Shown: positions 1-8,360 of the stretch, in pieces
Position numbering within the stretch: the stretch's first letter is position 1
Layout of the letters: every line of letters begins with the position of its first letter
From: Synergistaceae bacterium
Lineage (GTDB): Bacteria > Synergistota > Synergistia > Synergistales > Aminobacteriaceae
Length of the DNA stretch: 64,000 nucleotides
Direction of reading: 5' to 3'
Assembly (NCBI GenBank): GCA_018436595.1
Contig: JAHDLC010000004.1
Location: forward strand, 60,954 to 124,953
The notes under the pieces: model-generated
Told to the model about the DNA's origin: nothing
Databases searched by the model: none
The model's input: the letters and a program-made list of their open reading frames with translations, nothing else
Position numbers and translations under genes: made by a program

Positions 1-569
1 CGCTTGACCCCCTCGGCAAGGACGACGGAGACCCACCGTCCCGCCGGTTCCCGGTCAAGGATGCGTACGCTCGACGGTTTCAGCAGGCGTCCGCCCAGCT
101 CAATTCCGGAAAGCCATTTTTTTACGGCTTTTCCGTTGATTTCCCTGTCGAGGAGGGCATGGTATTCCCGGAGGATATTCCGGGAGGGGTGCAGCACCTC
201 CTGGGCGAAGGCGCCGTCATTGGTAAGGATAAGAAGGCCTTCCGTTTCCCTGTCAAGCCGTCCCACCGGAAACAGGCGGAATGAGCGATATTTTTCGGGA
301 AGGAGGTCCGCAATGACGGGGTCGAAGGGGTCGCTGACGGAACAGACCCAGCCTGCAGGCTTGTTCATGACGACGTATACTTTGCTTTCCGGCTGAACGA
401 GGCTGCCGTCAACGGAAACAGTGTTCTCTTCGCTCACGCGGTAGGCCGGCATGAGAACCACTTTCCCGTCCACCTTTACACGGCCGGAAGCGATTATTTC
501 CTCCACTTTTCTTCTCGCTCCCAGCCCGCACATGGCCAGATACCGGTTCAGTCGTATCCCTTCATTCAT
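1..569 (-). CDS. RluB/RsuA-family 23S/16S rRNA pseudouridine synthase (3' end outside window)
   Basis: Converts a uridine in ribosomal RNA to pseudouridine in the cytoplasm. Reading left from ATG 569 gives at least 189 codons with no stop before the window edge, so the C-terminus is missing. An N-terminal S4-type RNA-binding segment is visible (MNEGIRLNRYLAMCGLGARR, residues 1-20, then VEEIIASGRVKVDG). The catalytic signature is PVGRLDRETEGLLILTNDG, where the Asp of GRLD is the expected nucleophile. The start overlaps the scpB stop in an ATGA, so the two are translationally coupled. RluB and RsuA cannot be separated here without the C-terminus; co-transcription with scpAB is usual for RluB-type genes in Firmicutes-like genomes. 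Confidence 0.93.
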   Translation of the reverse strand, partial: MNEGIRLNRYLAMCGLGARRKVEEIIASGRVKVDGKVVLMPAYRVSEENTVSVDGSLVQPESKVYVVMNKPAGWVCSVSDPFDPVIADLLPEKYRSFRLFPVGRLDRETEGLLILTNDGAFAQEVLHPSRNILREYHALLDREINGKAVKKWLSGIELGGRLLKPSSVRILDREPAGRWVSVVLAEGVK

Positions 570-1201
570 GGCAGGTCATCCCCCTCTCCGCCGATATGGC
601 CTTGCTCCGTCTCACCGGCCGCTCCTTTCCGGTTTTTTTCTTCGGGCGGAGGCGCAAGTTCCTGAAGCTCTTCGAGCGTCGGGAGTTCCGAAATAGAGAT
701 CAGCCCGAAGGTCTCCAGGAAAAGGTCCGTAGTCCTATAGAGAAGAGGAGAGCCGGTTCCTTTCTTCCTTCCCGCGATTCTGATCATCCCGTGGGAAAGG
801 AGGGTTTCAATCACCCGTTCGCATCGTACCCCGCGGATGTCCTCCACCTCGCTCCTGGTCACCGGCTGATTGTAGGCTATCACTGCAAGAGTTTCGACCG
901 CCGCCCTGCTCAGGCGGATTTTCTGTGTCTGGGCTGTATCGCGAAACAGGGAGACTGCATCGGCCGTGTCCTCTGCCGTCACCATTCGCCACCCGCCGGC
1001 TGTTTCCTGGAGAAGAACGCCTGATCCGGTCCGCCTGAGGAACTCATCAAGCCGGGATATTTCTTTGGACGTGACAGAAGGGGGCAGGGAGAGGACTTCA
1101 GCGAGTTCAGCAGCCGGAACAGGAGAACCGGCAACGAAGAGGATCGCCTGAATTTTCCGGCCGGTGTCAGAAATGCCTTCAGATGCTGTATATGAGCACA
1201 T
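566..1201 (-). CDS. scpB: Segregation and condensation protein B (ScpB)
   Basis: ScpB is the winged-helix kleisin-associated subunit of the bacterial SMC condensin and helps compact and segregate the chromosome. The 211-residue product has the family length. Recognisable segments are KIQAILFVAG near the N-terminus, SRAAVETLAVIAYNQPVTR at about 98-116, and DIRGVRCERVIETLLSHGMI just after it. A charged, low-complexity tail (about residues 180-211) is usual. The start overlaps the end of scpA by 23 bases and its stop overlaps the rluB-like start, so scpA-scpB-rluB behaves as one operon. The exact start could be a few codons further in. The smc gene is not in the window. Confidence 0.95.
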   Translation of the reverse strand: MCSYTASEGISDTGRKIQAILFVAGSPVPAAELAEVLSLPPSVTSKEISRLDEFLRRTGSGVLLQETAGGWRMVTAEDTADAVSLFRDTAQTQKIRLSRAAVETLAVIAYNQPVTRSEVEDIRGVRCERVIETLLSHGMIRIAGRKKGTGSPLLYRTTDLFLETFGLISISELPTLEELQELAPPPEEKNRKGAAGETEQGHIGGEGDDLP

Positions 1202-1958
1202 CCCTGAACAACTCCTCCTGTACGATGCGGATTCTTCCCATTCTGCTCATTTCAAGAAGGGAAAGAAGCGTCACGACAAAAACGCTTACACTCCTGCTGT
1301 TTCCGAGAAGCTTCGAAAACGAGACCGCAGGGGAATTTTTGAGAATTCCCATTATCTCGGAAATTTTCATATCAATCTGTTCCTCGTCAGGAAGGGGAAC
1401 AGGCATACCTTCCCAGTTATCCTCTCTGTCCATCCAGGTTGACTTTGCCGAAGAACCGGAACCTCGTTTTTCTTCAAGAATGTCCCACCAGAGACTGCAC
1501 AGCCCATAGAGGTCGCCGAGGTCCCATGTTTGTCCTTCATCTCCGGAGGAAGGGCGGGAAAAAACGAGATCCTGCTTTTCTTTTTTATTCCACAGAAATG
1601 CTGATGCCTTCCTGTATGGCCTGTACCGGGAAAGCTTTTCCTCAACATCGAACTCATCACGGGATTCTTCTTCCGTGCCGCAGGGACCATCTTCCTGCAC
1701 AGCGGTTTTTCCCGGGAGAAGAGACCTGATTTTGTTCAGCACGAGAGAGGCAGCCAGGACGAGAAACTCGGAGATCACGGCGACGGATACCCGCCTCGTG
1801 TTGGCCAGGTAGGCCCCGTAAATCCTGACCGCCTGGCCGACGGAAATCCCGGCCGCATCGAGCTGCCTGTTTTCCACAAGGTAGCACAGCAGATCAAACG
1901 GGCCGGAAAAACCGCTTACTTCCGCCTGAAAACCACTCAGGTCGTGGTTTTGAACCAC
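1179..1958 (-). CDS. scpA: Segregation and condensation protein A (ScpA, kleisin)
   Basis: ScpA is the kleisin that bridges the SMC heads in the chromosome condensation complex. The 259-residue product shows the N-terminal kleisin signature FSGPFDLLCYLVENRQLD (about residues 16-33) and the following region with VISEFLVLAASLVLNKIRSLLP. The C-terminal winged-helix segment (VSFSKLLGNSRSVSVFVVTLLSLLEM) is intact. It begins 9 bases after the trpS stop on the same strand and overlaps scpB at the other end, so it probably shares a transcript with trpS, scpB and the rluB-like gene. Confidence 0.94.
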   Translation of the reverse strand: MVQNHDLSGFQAEVSGFSGPFDLLCYLVENRQLDAAGISVGQAVRIYGAYLANTRRVSVAVISEFLVLAASLVLNKIRSLLPGKTAVQEDGPCGTEEESRDEFDVEEKLSRYRPYRKASAFLWNKKEKQDLVFSRPSSGDEGQTWDLGDLYGLCSLWWDILEEKRGSGSSAKSTWMDREDNWEGMPVPLPDEEQIDMKISEIMGILKNSPAVSFSKLLGNSRSVSVFVVTLLSLLEMSRMGRIRIVQEELFRDVLIYSI

Positions 1959-1967
1959 CTCATCGAC

Positions 1968-2963
1968 CTACCCTCTCCGGACGAATCCTATGGAGTTCAC
2001 AACCTCGTCCATGGTTTCCCGGGCGACAGCCCCGGCCTTTACCGCACCCTCCCTGAGGATGTCCCCGAGAAGGTCGGGATTCTTTTCATAATAAGCCCTT
2101 TTCTCCCGTATGGGGTTCATGACCCGCTCAACGTGGACCTTCAGCTTCTTTTTGCAGTCAACGCAACCGATGCCTGCGGTTTTGCAGCCCTCCGCAATCT
2201 CGTCTTTTTCGCCGTCACTGTTGTTGAAGACCTTGTGGATATCCCAGACGGGGCATTTGTCCGGATCGCCGGGGTCGGTGCGTTTTTCCCGGGCAGGGTC
2301 GGTCACCATGGTCCGCAGTTTGTTCCAGACATCTTCCGGGCTGTCGGCAAGGTTGATCGAATTTCCGTAGGATTTGCTCATCTTCTTTCCGTCGGTTCCG
2401 GGTACTTTCGGCGTTGGGGTCAGCATGATCTGGGGTTCTACCAGGACTTCGCCGAAAAAGCCGTTGAATCTCCGCACCATTTCTCTGGCGATTTCCAGAT
2501 GGGCGCTCTGGTCCTCTCCCACGGGCACGATTCCCGCCTTGTACAGAAGAATGTCCGCCGCCATGAGGACAGGGTATCCGAGAAATGCATAATTACTGAG
2601 GTCCTTGTTCTGTATGTTGATGATCTGCTCCTTGTAGGTCGGGCATCTCTGGAGCCAGCCGAGAGGAGTGACCATGGAGAGGGCGAGGTGAAGCTCCGCG
2701 TGCTGGGGGACGTGGGACTGCACGAAGATGACGCACTTTTCAGGGTCAAGGCCGGAAGAAAGCCAGTCGATCAGAACCTCCCTGCAGTTCGATTCTATTT
2801 TTGAGCTGTCGGCATAGTCCGACATGAGGGCATGCCAGTCCACAATGCTGTAAAAGCACTCGTATCCATCCTGGAGCTTGATCCAGTTTGTAAGGGCTCC
2901 CGCAAGATGTCCCAGGTGGAGCTGTCCTGTCGGCCTCATTCCGCTGAAAACACGCTGATTCAT
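1968..2963 (-). CDS. trpS: Tryptophanyl-tRNA synthetase
   Basis: Class I aminoacyl-tRNA synthetase that charges tRNA-Trp. At 331 residues it has the usual bacterial length. The class I HIGH motif is HLGHLAGA (about residues 17-24) within GMRPTGQLHLGHLAG, and the KMSKS loop is present as KKMSKSYGNSI near residue 197. A GAGGTGG ribosome binding site precedes ATG 2963. A cysteine cluster, CKTAGIGCVDCKKK near residues 258-271, resembles the Cys pattern seen in some bacterial TrpS C-terminal regions and may bind metal. I see no T-box in the 96 bases upstream, so it is not obviously under tRNA-Trp control. Confidence 0.97.
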   Translation of the reverse strand: MNQRVFSGMRPTGQLHLGHLAGALTNWIKLQDGYECFYSIVDWHALMSDYADSSKIESNCREVLIDWLSSGLDPEKCVIFVQSHVPQHAELHLALSMVTPLGWLQRCPTYKEQIINIQNKDLSNYAFLGYPVLMAADILLYKAGIVPVGEDQSAHLEIAREMVRRFNGFFGEVLVEPQIMLTPTPKVPGTDGKKMSKSYGNSINLADSPEDVWNKLRTMVTDPAREKRTDPGDPDKCPVWDIHKVFNNSDGEKDEIAEGCKTAGIGCVDCKKKLKVHVERVMNPIREKRAYYEKNPDLLGDILREGAVKAGAVARETMDEVVNSIGFVRRG

Positions 2964-3059
2964 TTCTAACCACCTCGAATGGGAAATGTCCGGAAAAATC
3001 CGTCAAAAAACCTGAGATATCATATCATTTGAAATGAAATCATCATAGGAGGAACGGTG

Positions 3060-3842
3060 TCAGCCAATAATGACCGGGATTGCCGGCATGGTCCTGAAAA
3101 TAGGCGGCTCGAAGCCGAAAGCTTCGGAAACAACCCGGGCCATGGCATCAAGTGAAAAAGACTCCACTTCTCCGTGATCTCCCGCGAAGAGGACGAGTCC
3201 CGAGGCGAGGGAATCCATCCTTTCGTGGTACTTTAGGTCCGATGTGAAGAAGGCATCGGCTCCGGCGGTTTTCGCTGCGCTCCAGAGACTTCCTCCGGAT
3301 CCTCCGCACAGTGCGAGCCTATTCACGGGGCGGTGAGGGTCGCCGTAGAGATCGAGTCGGGAGAGGTTCAGCACTGAACAGATCCTTTGCCCCAGTTCGC
3401 GCCCCGTCAACGCCGAGGGTACATCTCCCAGGGCTCCGAGCCCCCATGCCCCGGAGAGCGAGGGAACAAGAGCACTGACGGACTCCAGTCCCAAGGCCGC
3501 GGCAATGGCGGCGTTGACGCCTCTCGGACTGGAGTCCCAGTTTGTGTGCATGGAGATCACGGCAATGTCCCTTTTCAGCGCGAAGGCGACGGCTTTTCCG
3601 GTACCGGTTGAAACATCCAGCTTCTTCAGCGGAGAAAAGATCAGAGGATGATGGCTAACCAGGATCGAACAGCCTTTTTCGGCGGCAAATTCCATTGCTT
3701 CCGGACTCGGGTCGAGGCATACGGCTACCCCTGTCACCGGAGACTCCGGATCTCCGGCGAGCAGTCCCGAATTGTCCCACTCCTCTGCCCAGCTGAAAGG
3801 AACCATGGTGTCAAGGGATTTCAGAAGATCCTTCACCAGCAT
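3060..3842 (-). CDS. NIF3/YqfO-family dinuclear metal-binding protein
   Basis: Member of the NIF3 family (often labelled GTP cyclohydrolase I type 2 homologue); its physiological role is not settled. At 260 residues it is the short form, without the central insert found in Bacillus YqfO. Likely ligands of the dinuclear metal site are the paired His of SHHPLIFSPL (about residue 63), His/Asp in MHTNWDSSPRGVN, and His/Glu of GDHGEVESF near the C-terminus. It starts just downstream of the tRNA-Ile2 terminator with a GGAGGAGG ribosome binding site, and is followed after 96 bases by trpS. Confidence 0.9.
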   Translation of the reverse strand: MLVKDLLKSLDTMVPFSWAEEWDNSGLLAGDPESPVTGVAVCLDPSPEAMEFAAEKGCSILVSHHPLIFSPLKKLDVSTGTGKAVAFALKRDIAVISMHTNWDSSPRGVNAAIAAALGLESVSALVPSLSGAWGLGALGDVPSALTGRELGQRICSVLNLSRLDLYGDPHRPVNRLALCGGSGGSLWSAAKTAGADAFFTSDLKYHERMDSLASGLVLFAGDHGEVESFSLDAMARVVSEAFGFEPPIFRTMPAIPVIIG

Positions 3843-3862
3843 CGGGATTCCTCCTCCAAAAT

Positions 3863-3892
3863 AAAAAAAACCGTTTCCCCGGAAGGAAACGG
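3863..3892 (-). terminator. Rho-independent terminator of the tRNA-Ile2 gene
   Basis: On the minus strand an 8-bp stem CCGTTTCC/GGAAACGG with a 6-base loop is followed by eight T residues and then ATTTT. It lies directly after the tRNA 3' end and before the NIF3-family gene. Confidence 0.9.
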
Positions 3893-3900
3893 CGATTTCG

Positions 3901-3977
3901 TGGTGGGCCTACCTGGACTCGAACCAGGAACCTTCCGGTTATGAGCCGGTGGCTCTAACCACTTGAGCTATAGGCCC
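3901..3977 (-). tRNA. tRNA-Ile2 (CAU anticodon, lysidine type)
   Basis: A 77-nt cloverleaf with encoded CCA. The acceptor 5' strand GGGCCTA pairs with TAGGCCC, followed by discriminator A and CCA. The anticodon loop is CTCATAA, so the anticodon is CAU. A CAU tRNA can be Met or the lysidine-modified Ile2. This one has C4-G69 and C5-G68 in the acceptor stem, the pairs known to be recognised by TilS, and resembles bacterial Ile2 more than elongator Met (inference). It would read AUA codons after TilS modification. Confidence 0.9.
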
Positions 3978-4057
3978 GGAAAGAAGCGTTGCCAATTATA
4001 CGCCCCAGCTCTGAAAATATGCAAGGAGCATGCCTTATTTCTAAAAAATCAGCCGAT

Positions 4058-4240
4058 TTACTCCTCTATAACTATGCAGCCCACAGGGCAGCTCTCGGCA
4101 GCTTCCTGAGCGCATTCGCCGCCTTCGGGGCGGATCACCTTGGAAACCCCGGCGTCTTCGTCCATGGAAAAAACCTCGGGGCACACCTGAGCGCATACAC
4201 CACAGCCGATGCATTCTTCCTGATTAATAGATACACGCAT
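4058..4240 (-). CDS. Small [4Fe-4S] ferredoxin
   Basis: Soluble electron carrier of about 60 residues with a single cubane cluster: ligands CIGCGVCAQVCP (three Cys plus the CP) and the distant CPVGC near the C-terminus. The remaining sequence is acidic, typical of low-potential ferredoxins of anaerobes. I chose the ATG at 4240, giving MRVSINQEECIGCG. A GTG at 4255 inside the strong AAGGAGG is also in frame and would add five residues. It is monocistronic between its own promoter and the tRNA gene. The electron partner cannot be named from context. Confidence 0.93.
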   Translation of the reverse strand: MRVSINQEECIGCGVCAQVCPEVFSMDEDAGVSKVIRPEGGECAQEAAESCPVGCIVIEE

Positions 4241-4272
4241 GAAAGATGTGGTCACCTCCTTCCGTCAGAGGG

Positions 4273-4301
4273 ATTGTATATCAGTCGCCGGATATCGTCA
4301 A
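4273..4301 (-). promoter_or_regulatory. Sigma-70-type promoter of the ferredoxin gene
   Basis: Minus-strand -35 TTGACG (4296-4301) and -10 TACAAT (4273-4278) with 17-bp spacing, about 30 bases upstream of the ferredoxin ribosome binding site. Confidence 0.75.
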
Positions 4302-4326
4302 ACCTGCCTCGCCTGATCCCCGGGGT

Positions 4327-5124
4327 TCATTCCCACAGGGCCACGTTCGGCTGTCTCTTTTCAACTCCGTCGAGCCGGAGTAAGGCCTTATAGGAGGAAA
4401 CCGCCTTCACCTCGGGATCTGAGGAAACCATGAAGATTCCCGTTCCCGCAACTTCCGCTCCGAATTCCTTGGCCACCAGGAGCATTCCGGCCGCCGTACT
4501 TCCGCCGCGCATGAAGTCGTCCACGATGAGAACCCGCTTCCCCTTTCCCAGCTGCTTGGTTCCCATGTACATGGCTTTCACGTCGCCGTTCTTCGTGGGG
4601 TAATGGACGGTAACCGCCGAGCCGTCGCTCGCCCTGTTCCGGAAACGGCAAACCGCCAGGGGAATACCCATGGCATGAGCGGTAAAAATGGCGAGAGGAA
4701 TTCCCTTGACTTCGGATGTCATGACCACGTCGGGCCTCGTCTCGCTGAATAGGGACGCCATGGCGTATCCGAGACGGAGGGCGTAGTGGGGGTTGAAAAG
4801 GATATCGCTGTAATAAACAAGTCCTCCGGGAAGAAAACGGTCTTCGCAGTTGAGGATGTCCATGATTTCCCTGAGGAGGGAATCCTTTACCGCCGCAGCC
4901 ATCCTCGGAACGAAGGATGCGCCGCCCGTTCTTCCCCTGTCGACGCTGATGCCTCCCATCCCCTCCCGGGAAAGGGCTTCGTCGATGATCGCCACATCAT
5001 CGCTGATGACCGTCTTCGAAACAAGGAAGTCCTCGGCGAGGGATGTGAGTGAAAGCTGCTTTGATGGGCAGGTTAAAAACCTGGCCGCTGTGCGGATAAG
5101 CCTTTCCGTTCTTTGTCCTTTCAT
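4327..5124 (-). CDS. purR: Purine operon repressor PurR (Bacillus type)
   Basis: DNA-binding repressor of purine synthesis genes that senses PRPP. The 265-residue product has an N-terminal winged-helix region (about 1-75, with LTSLAEDFLVSKTVISDDVA) and a phosphoribosyltransferase-fold domain with the PRPP loop VLIVDDFMRGGSTAAGM at about 197-213. This is the Bacillus PurR family, not the LacI-type PurR of enterobacteria. It starts 7 bases after the ispE stop, the ispE-purR order familiar from Firmicutes. The obvious target is the pur operon starting at 14851. I could not make out a convincing PurBox pair there. Confidence 0.93.
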   Translation of the reverse strand: MKGQRTERLIRTAARFLTCPSKQLSLTSLAEDFLVSKTVISDDVAIIDEALSREGMGGISVDRGRTGGASFVPRMAAAVKDSLLREIMDILNCEDRFLPGGLVYYSDILFNPHYALRLGYAMASLFSETRPDVVMTSEVKGIPLAIFTAHAMGIPLAVCRFRNRASDGSAVTVHYPTKNGDVKAMYMGTKQLGKGKRVLIVDDFMRGGSTAAGMLLVAKEFGAEVAGTGIFMVSSDPEVKAVSSYKALLRLDGVEKRQPNVALWE

Positions 5125-5131
5125 TTCGTCA

Positions 5132-5983
5132 TCACTCCAGGCAGAAAATTTTCCGTATCCAGTCGTATCTCTTCATGTCCCGCAAAAAACTTCCGAGGCC
5201 GTTTTTTTTGTAGAAAAGGCCGAAACAAGCGCTTCCGCTTCCCGTAATTCCCCAGCCTGCCGCCCCGTAATCGCTGAAGGCGCTGAAAAGCTCCGAATAC
5301 CGGGGGTACAAATTCAGAAGCACCGGCAAAAAATCGTTTGGAAGAAGACCAACATGCCGTTGTTCCCGCAATCCGTCAAGAAGGTCGTCCCTCTCCCTTT
5401 CCGCCTCGCCGCCATTCAGAGGAAAACGTCCTCCCCGTGCTTCATCAATCAGGGAAAATGCAGTTTGAGTGGACATTTTCCAGGACGGAACCGCAACAAG
5501 AACCACAGGCGTTTCAGGTGGTGAGGCAACGGGTGTGATGATTTCTCCTCTTCCGCTCACCGAGGCCCACAGAGCATCGCTGAAAAGGAAGGGAACGTCG
5601 GATCCGAACTCTTCCGGCAGGAGGCTATTTCGTCCCCCCATGCGGTTCAGCCAGGAAAGCAGGGCCGCTGCGTTTCCGCTCCCTCCGCCCAGACCGCTTC
5701 CCGGCGGTATATTCTTCACAAGGCTTATGTGAAGGGGCGGAAGATCCATGGTCTGCCCGGCACGGGCCAGAACTTCATCAAGTATGTTTTTCCCCTGAAC
5801 GGTCTCTCCGTGAACGGACAGGCTGTTCCGGACATTATGATCATATTGCGGGGTAATTGTCAATGATTCTAACGCTGAAAGTCGCAAAAAAACTGATCTG
5901 AGTTCGTGGTATCCGTCAGGGCGTTTTCCGGTGATCCGAAGCGAAATATTGATTTTTGCGTCCGATTGGACAAAAAAGGACAT
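5132..5983 (-). CDS. ispE: 4-(cytidine 5'-diphospho)-2-C-methyl-D-erythritol kinase
   Basis: GHMP-family kinase that phosphorylates CDP-ME in the MEP isoprenoid pathway. At 283 residues the length is standard. It shows the N-terminal DAKINISLRITGKRPDGYH and the ATP-binding loop PPGSGLGGGSGNAAALL (about residues 90-106), and the C-terminal GITGSGSACFG glycine motif. I start at ATG 5983, which has AGGAGGAGG five to eight bases upstream. An in-frame extension to 6028 would run back into the preceding terminator and is rejected. purR follows in the same operon. Confidence 0.96.
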   Translation of the reverse strand: MSFFVQSDAKINISLRITGKRPDGYHELRSVFLRLSALESLTITPQYDHNVRNSLSVHGETVQGKNILDEVLARAGQTMDLPPLHISLVKNIPPGSGLGGGSGNAAALLSWLNRMGGRNSLLPEEFGSDVPFLFSDALWASVSGRGEIITPVASPPETPVVLVAVPSWKMSTQTAFSLIDEARGGRFPLNGGEAERERDDLLDGLREQRHVGLLPNDFLPVLLNLYPRYSELFSAFSDYGAAGWGITGSGSACFGLFYKKNGLGSFLRDMKRYDWIRKIFCLE

Positions 5984-6004
5984 ACATACCTCCTCCTGTG
6001 AGAG

Positions 6005-6050
6005 CAAAAAAGATGCCCCGGCACGCACGGGTGTCGGGGCGTCTTTTTTT
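6005..6050. terminator. Bidirectional terminator between veg and ispE
   Basis: A 13-bp stem with two G-T pairs, GATGCCCCGGCAC (6012-6024) with GTGTCGGGGCGTC (6031-6043), is flanked by A6 on one side and T7 on the other. It therefore works as a terminator on either strand. On the minus strand it ends the veg transcript before ispE. Confidence 0.85.
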
Positions 6051-6065
6051 GACGTTCAAAAGGGA

Positions 6066-6302
6066 TCAGTTCCTGCTTCCGGAAAGAAGTTCCAGTTCGA
6101 CCTCCCGGGTCAGAAGCTCCGCATAGCTGAAGGATACCTTGCTATCCTGAGATTCGACGTAAAGAGTAAAGAGGTTCGGATAGGTTTCCAGGATGACTCC
6201 CTGTCGCTCTTCAACTTTTCGGCGCCCCTTGGCCGTCCGGTACCGGACTTTCAATCCCTTGTACAACGCAACCTGTTCTCGGATCGAAGTTATTGTCGCC
6301 AT
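6066..6302 (-). CDS. veg: Veg family protein
   Basis: Small (78-residue) protein of the Veg family. In Bacillus subtilis Veg stimulates biofilm gene expression, though the mechanism is not well understood. The sequence MATITSIREQVALYKGLKV at the N-terminus and the basic GRRKVEERQGVILETYPNLF segment are typical, followed by FSYAELLTREVEL. I chose ATG 6302 with a GGGAG upstream, matching the family start; the longer in-frame reading to 6365 adds residues unlike the family. It sits between selB and ispE, with a terminator directly after it. In Firmicutes veg is also commonly next to ispE and purR. Confidence 0.92.
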   Translation of the reverse strand: MATITSIREQVALYKGLKVRYRTAKGRRKVEERQGVILETYPNLFTLYVESQDSKVSFSYAELLTREVELELLSGSRN

Positions 6303-6409
6303 TCGGGTCACTCCCAGCACTGCAAATATTGCATGAATCTTATCATAAATATGAAAAAATATCAAATGTCAGGGGGCTCATGCCGACCAGGGGCCATGGG
6401 CCCGGTATC

Positions 6410-8356
6410 TCAGGGACCGGTAATCTCCCCCGGAAGCTTTGAGGCGAGAAGAACTCTTTTTTCTCCTGCCCTCCTGGTATAGCCCTTCGCATCGAGATAC
6501 TCGAGCAGGGGAAGAATGAATTTTCTCGAACTGCCTGTGATATCCCGTACCCTGGCCAGGGTGATCCCGTCTTTTTCCCTGAGGAGTATACGGAGGAGTT
6601 CATTCTCCACCTCCGCTGAAAGAATAAACTCCCCGGATACAATGGAAACCATGCCTGTTTTGCGCATGCCGTTGAGCAGGGTTGAAAAGGCATCCTCGGA
6701 GAGTGCGAGCTTCTCTCTCGCCTCGGAAATGACGGGAGGCTGGAATCCTCTTTCCCTGCACAGGGAAAGGATTCCGGCGGAACGCCTTTCAAAGGCTTTG
6801 TCATCCCTCGGCTGAAAATTTTTCATCCGGAGAAGGCCTTCTTCGGTGACAACTACGGAACCGCCGGACACGAGGGCCTCTATAAAAGCCTTTGCAGTCC
6901 TGGAATCGAAGGACTTCAGGGCTGAAAGAACCGTCACGTCGGGAGGAGCGCCCTTCTGCGAGGGGTGGGAATCGTGGTATAAGCCGAGAAAGGCTTCAAC
7001 GTCCCCCGCAAGCCGAAGAAAGCTTTCCCTGGAAAGAAGCAGCTTTTTTTCCCCCTGGAGAAAGACGGTGTCTTCCCTTTTTCCGAGTTTCTCTGCCAGG
7101 CGGGCTGTTTCTCCCGTGGATTCCTGGATATAAAGAGCTCCGTCGGAAAGTTCCAGTATGGAAAAAGACCTCACCAGGGCAAGGAGCCGTTCCTCCGGGC
7201 CGTGCACAGAGGCAAGATCCCTTACCCTTGAGATGCAGGAGTTTCTTGCTTTCCTTCCCTTCGGCTTGGCGGCATAGGGAAAGAGCACCCTTCCTCCCGC
7301 GATGGTCTCGAGAGGGCTGTATCTCCGCAGGACAAAACGCTGGTCCACGAGGCAGACGATATCTTCTTCCGCAACGATCTGGGCTGGAGCAGTTTCTCCC
7401 GGCTGGAGCAGGGGATTGTCGAGAAGGGCAATCCGGGCCACCACATCGGAGGTGCCGATGTGGAGCCGGACCCTCTGCCAGTGGCGAGCAGGCTCTCCGG
7501 CGGTCTCGAGCAGACTGAGCTCGCACTCGAAACACCGGGTGGGCCTGTAGATCCCCTTCGCACAGAGGACGTCCCCTCGTGAAAGCTCTTCCGATGAAAT
7601 ACCGGAAATGCTTACGGCGACCCTCTGGCCTGCCCATGCGGTCTGGACTCCGGCACCGTGGACCTGGACACTGCGGACCCTGCCTTCACCTCCTGAGGGG
7701 AGAGCCGCTGCTTCCATGCCGACGGATATCTCCCCCCTGTAGGCCGTCCCGGTGACAACGGCTCCGAAACCGGCCACGGGGAACGTCCTGTCAATGGGGA
7801 GGAAAAACGGGCCTTTCCGTGGACGAGGACGTATTCTGTCCACGAGAGCCCCGAGTTCTTCCCTGAGAAGGGGGAGGTTCTTTCCTGAAATTGCGGAAAC
7901 GGGAATTACCGGCTTCCCCTCCAGGAAGGAGCCGGCAAGGAAGTCCTTGACGTCTTCAAGAACTAGTTCAAGGAAATCCTCCTCGACCGAGTCCGCTTTC
8001 GTAACAGCCACGAGCCCGTCCTTCACGCCGAGGAGCTTCAGGATTTCAAGGTGTTCCCGCGTCTGGGGCATAACTCCCTCGTCGGCGGCCACCACGAGAA
8101 GCACTCCGTCTATTCCTGATGCTCCGGCCACCATCTGGCGGATGAAGCGTTCATGACCGGGGACATCCACAATGCTGACAATCCGTCCGTCGTCGAGTAC
8201 GAGGGGGGCGAATCCGAGTTCGATGGTTATTCCGCGCTTTTTTTCCTCGCTGAGGCGGTCACAGTCAACACCCGTTATGGCTTTTACGAGAGTCGTCTTC
8301 CCATGGTCTATGTGTCCTGCGGTTCCGAGCACAAGGGAAATTTCCCGGCGGTCCAC
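6410..8356 (-). CDS. selB: Selenocysteine-specific elongation factor SelB
   Basis: Delivers Sec-tRNA(Sec) to UGA codons that carry a SECIS hairpin. The 648-residue product has GTPase motifs [12 protein letters not shown] (G1, about residues 10-21), DVPGHERF (G3) and TKAD in place of the usual NKxD (G4), then beta-barrel domains and C-terminal winged helices that bind SECIS RNA (last about 250 residues). I start at GTG 8356, which has GGAGGTGA at good spacing and lies just after the selA stop. Reading back to 8536 would run the frame across the end of selA. A tRNA-Sec gene (selC) and selD are not in the window. Confidence 0.96.
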   Translation of the reverse strand: MDRREISLVLGTAGHIDHGKTTLVKAITGVDCDRLSEEKKRGITIELGFAPLVLDDGRIVSIVDVPGHERFIRQMVAGASGIDGVLLVVAADEGVMPQTREHLEILKLLGVKDGLVAVTKADSVEEDFLELVLEDVKDFLAGSFLEGKPVIPVSAISGKNLPLLREELGALVDRIRPRPRKGPFFLPIDRTFPVAGFGAVVTGTAYRGEISVGMEAAALPSGGEGRVRSVQVHGAGVQTAWAGQRVAVSISGISSEELSRGDVLCAKGIYRPTRCFECELSLLETAGEPARHWQRVRLHIGTSDVVARIALLDNPLLQPGETAPAQIVAEEDIVCLVDQRFVLRRYSPLETIAGGRVLFPYAAKPKGRKARNSCISRVRDLASVHGPEERLLALVRSFSILELSDGALYIQESTGETARLAEKLGKREDTVFLQGEKKLLLSRESFLRLAGDVEAFLGLYHDSHPSQKGAPPDVTVLSALKSFDSRTAKAFIEALVSGGSVVVTEEGLLRMKNFQPRDDKAFERRSAGILSLCRERGFQPPVISEAREKLALSEDAFSTLLNGMRKTGMVSIVSGEFILSAEVENELLRILLREKDGITLARVRDITGSSRKFILPLLEYLDAKGYTRRAGEKRVLLASKLPGEITGP

Positions 8357-8360
8357 GGTT

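Noticed and set aside
1944..2804. 286-codon plus-strand frame opposite trpS
   Set aside because: It is the antisense of a clear trpS, has no ribosome binding site and no recognisable domain.
2964..3059. T-box or trp leader upstream of trpS
   Set aside because: Only 96 bases are available and no T-box motif, terminator pair or Trp-codon leader peptide is visible.
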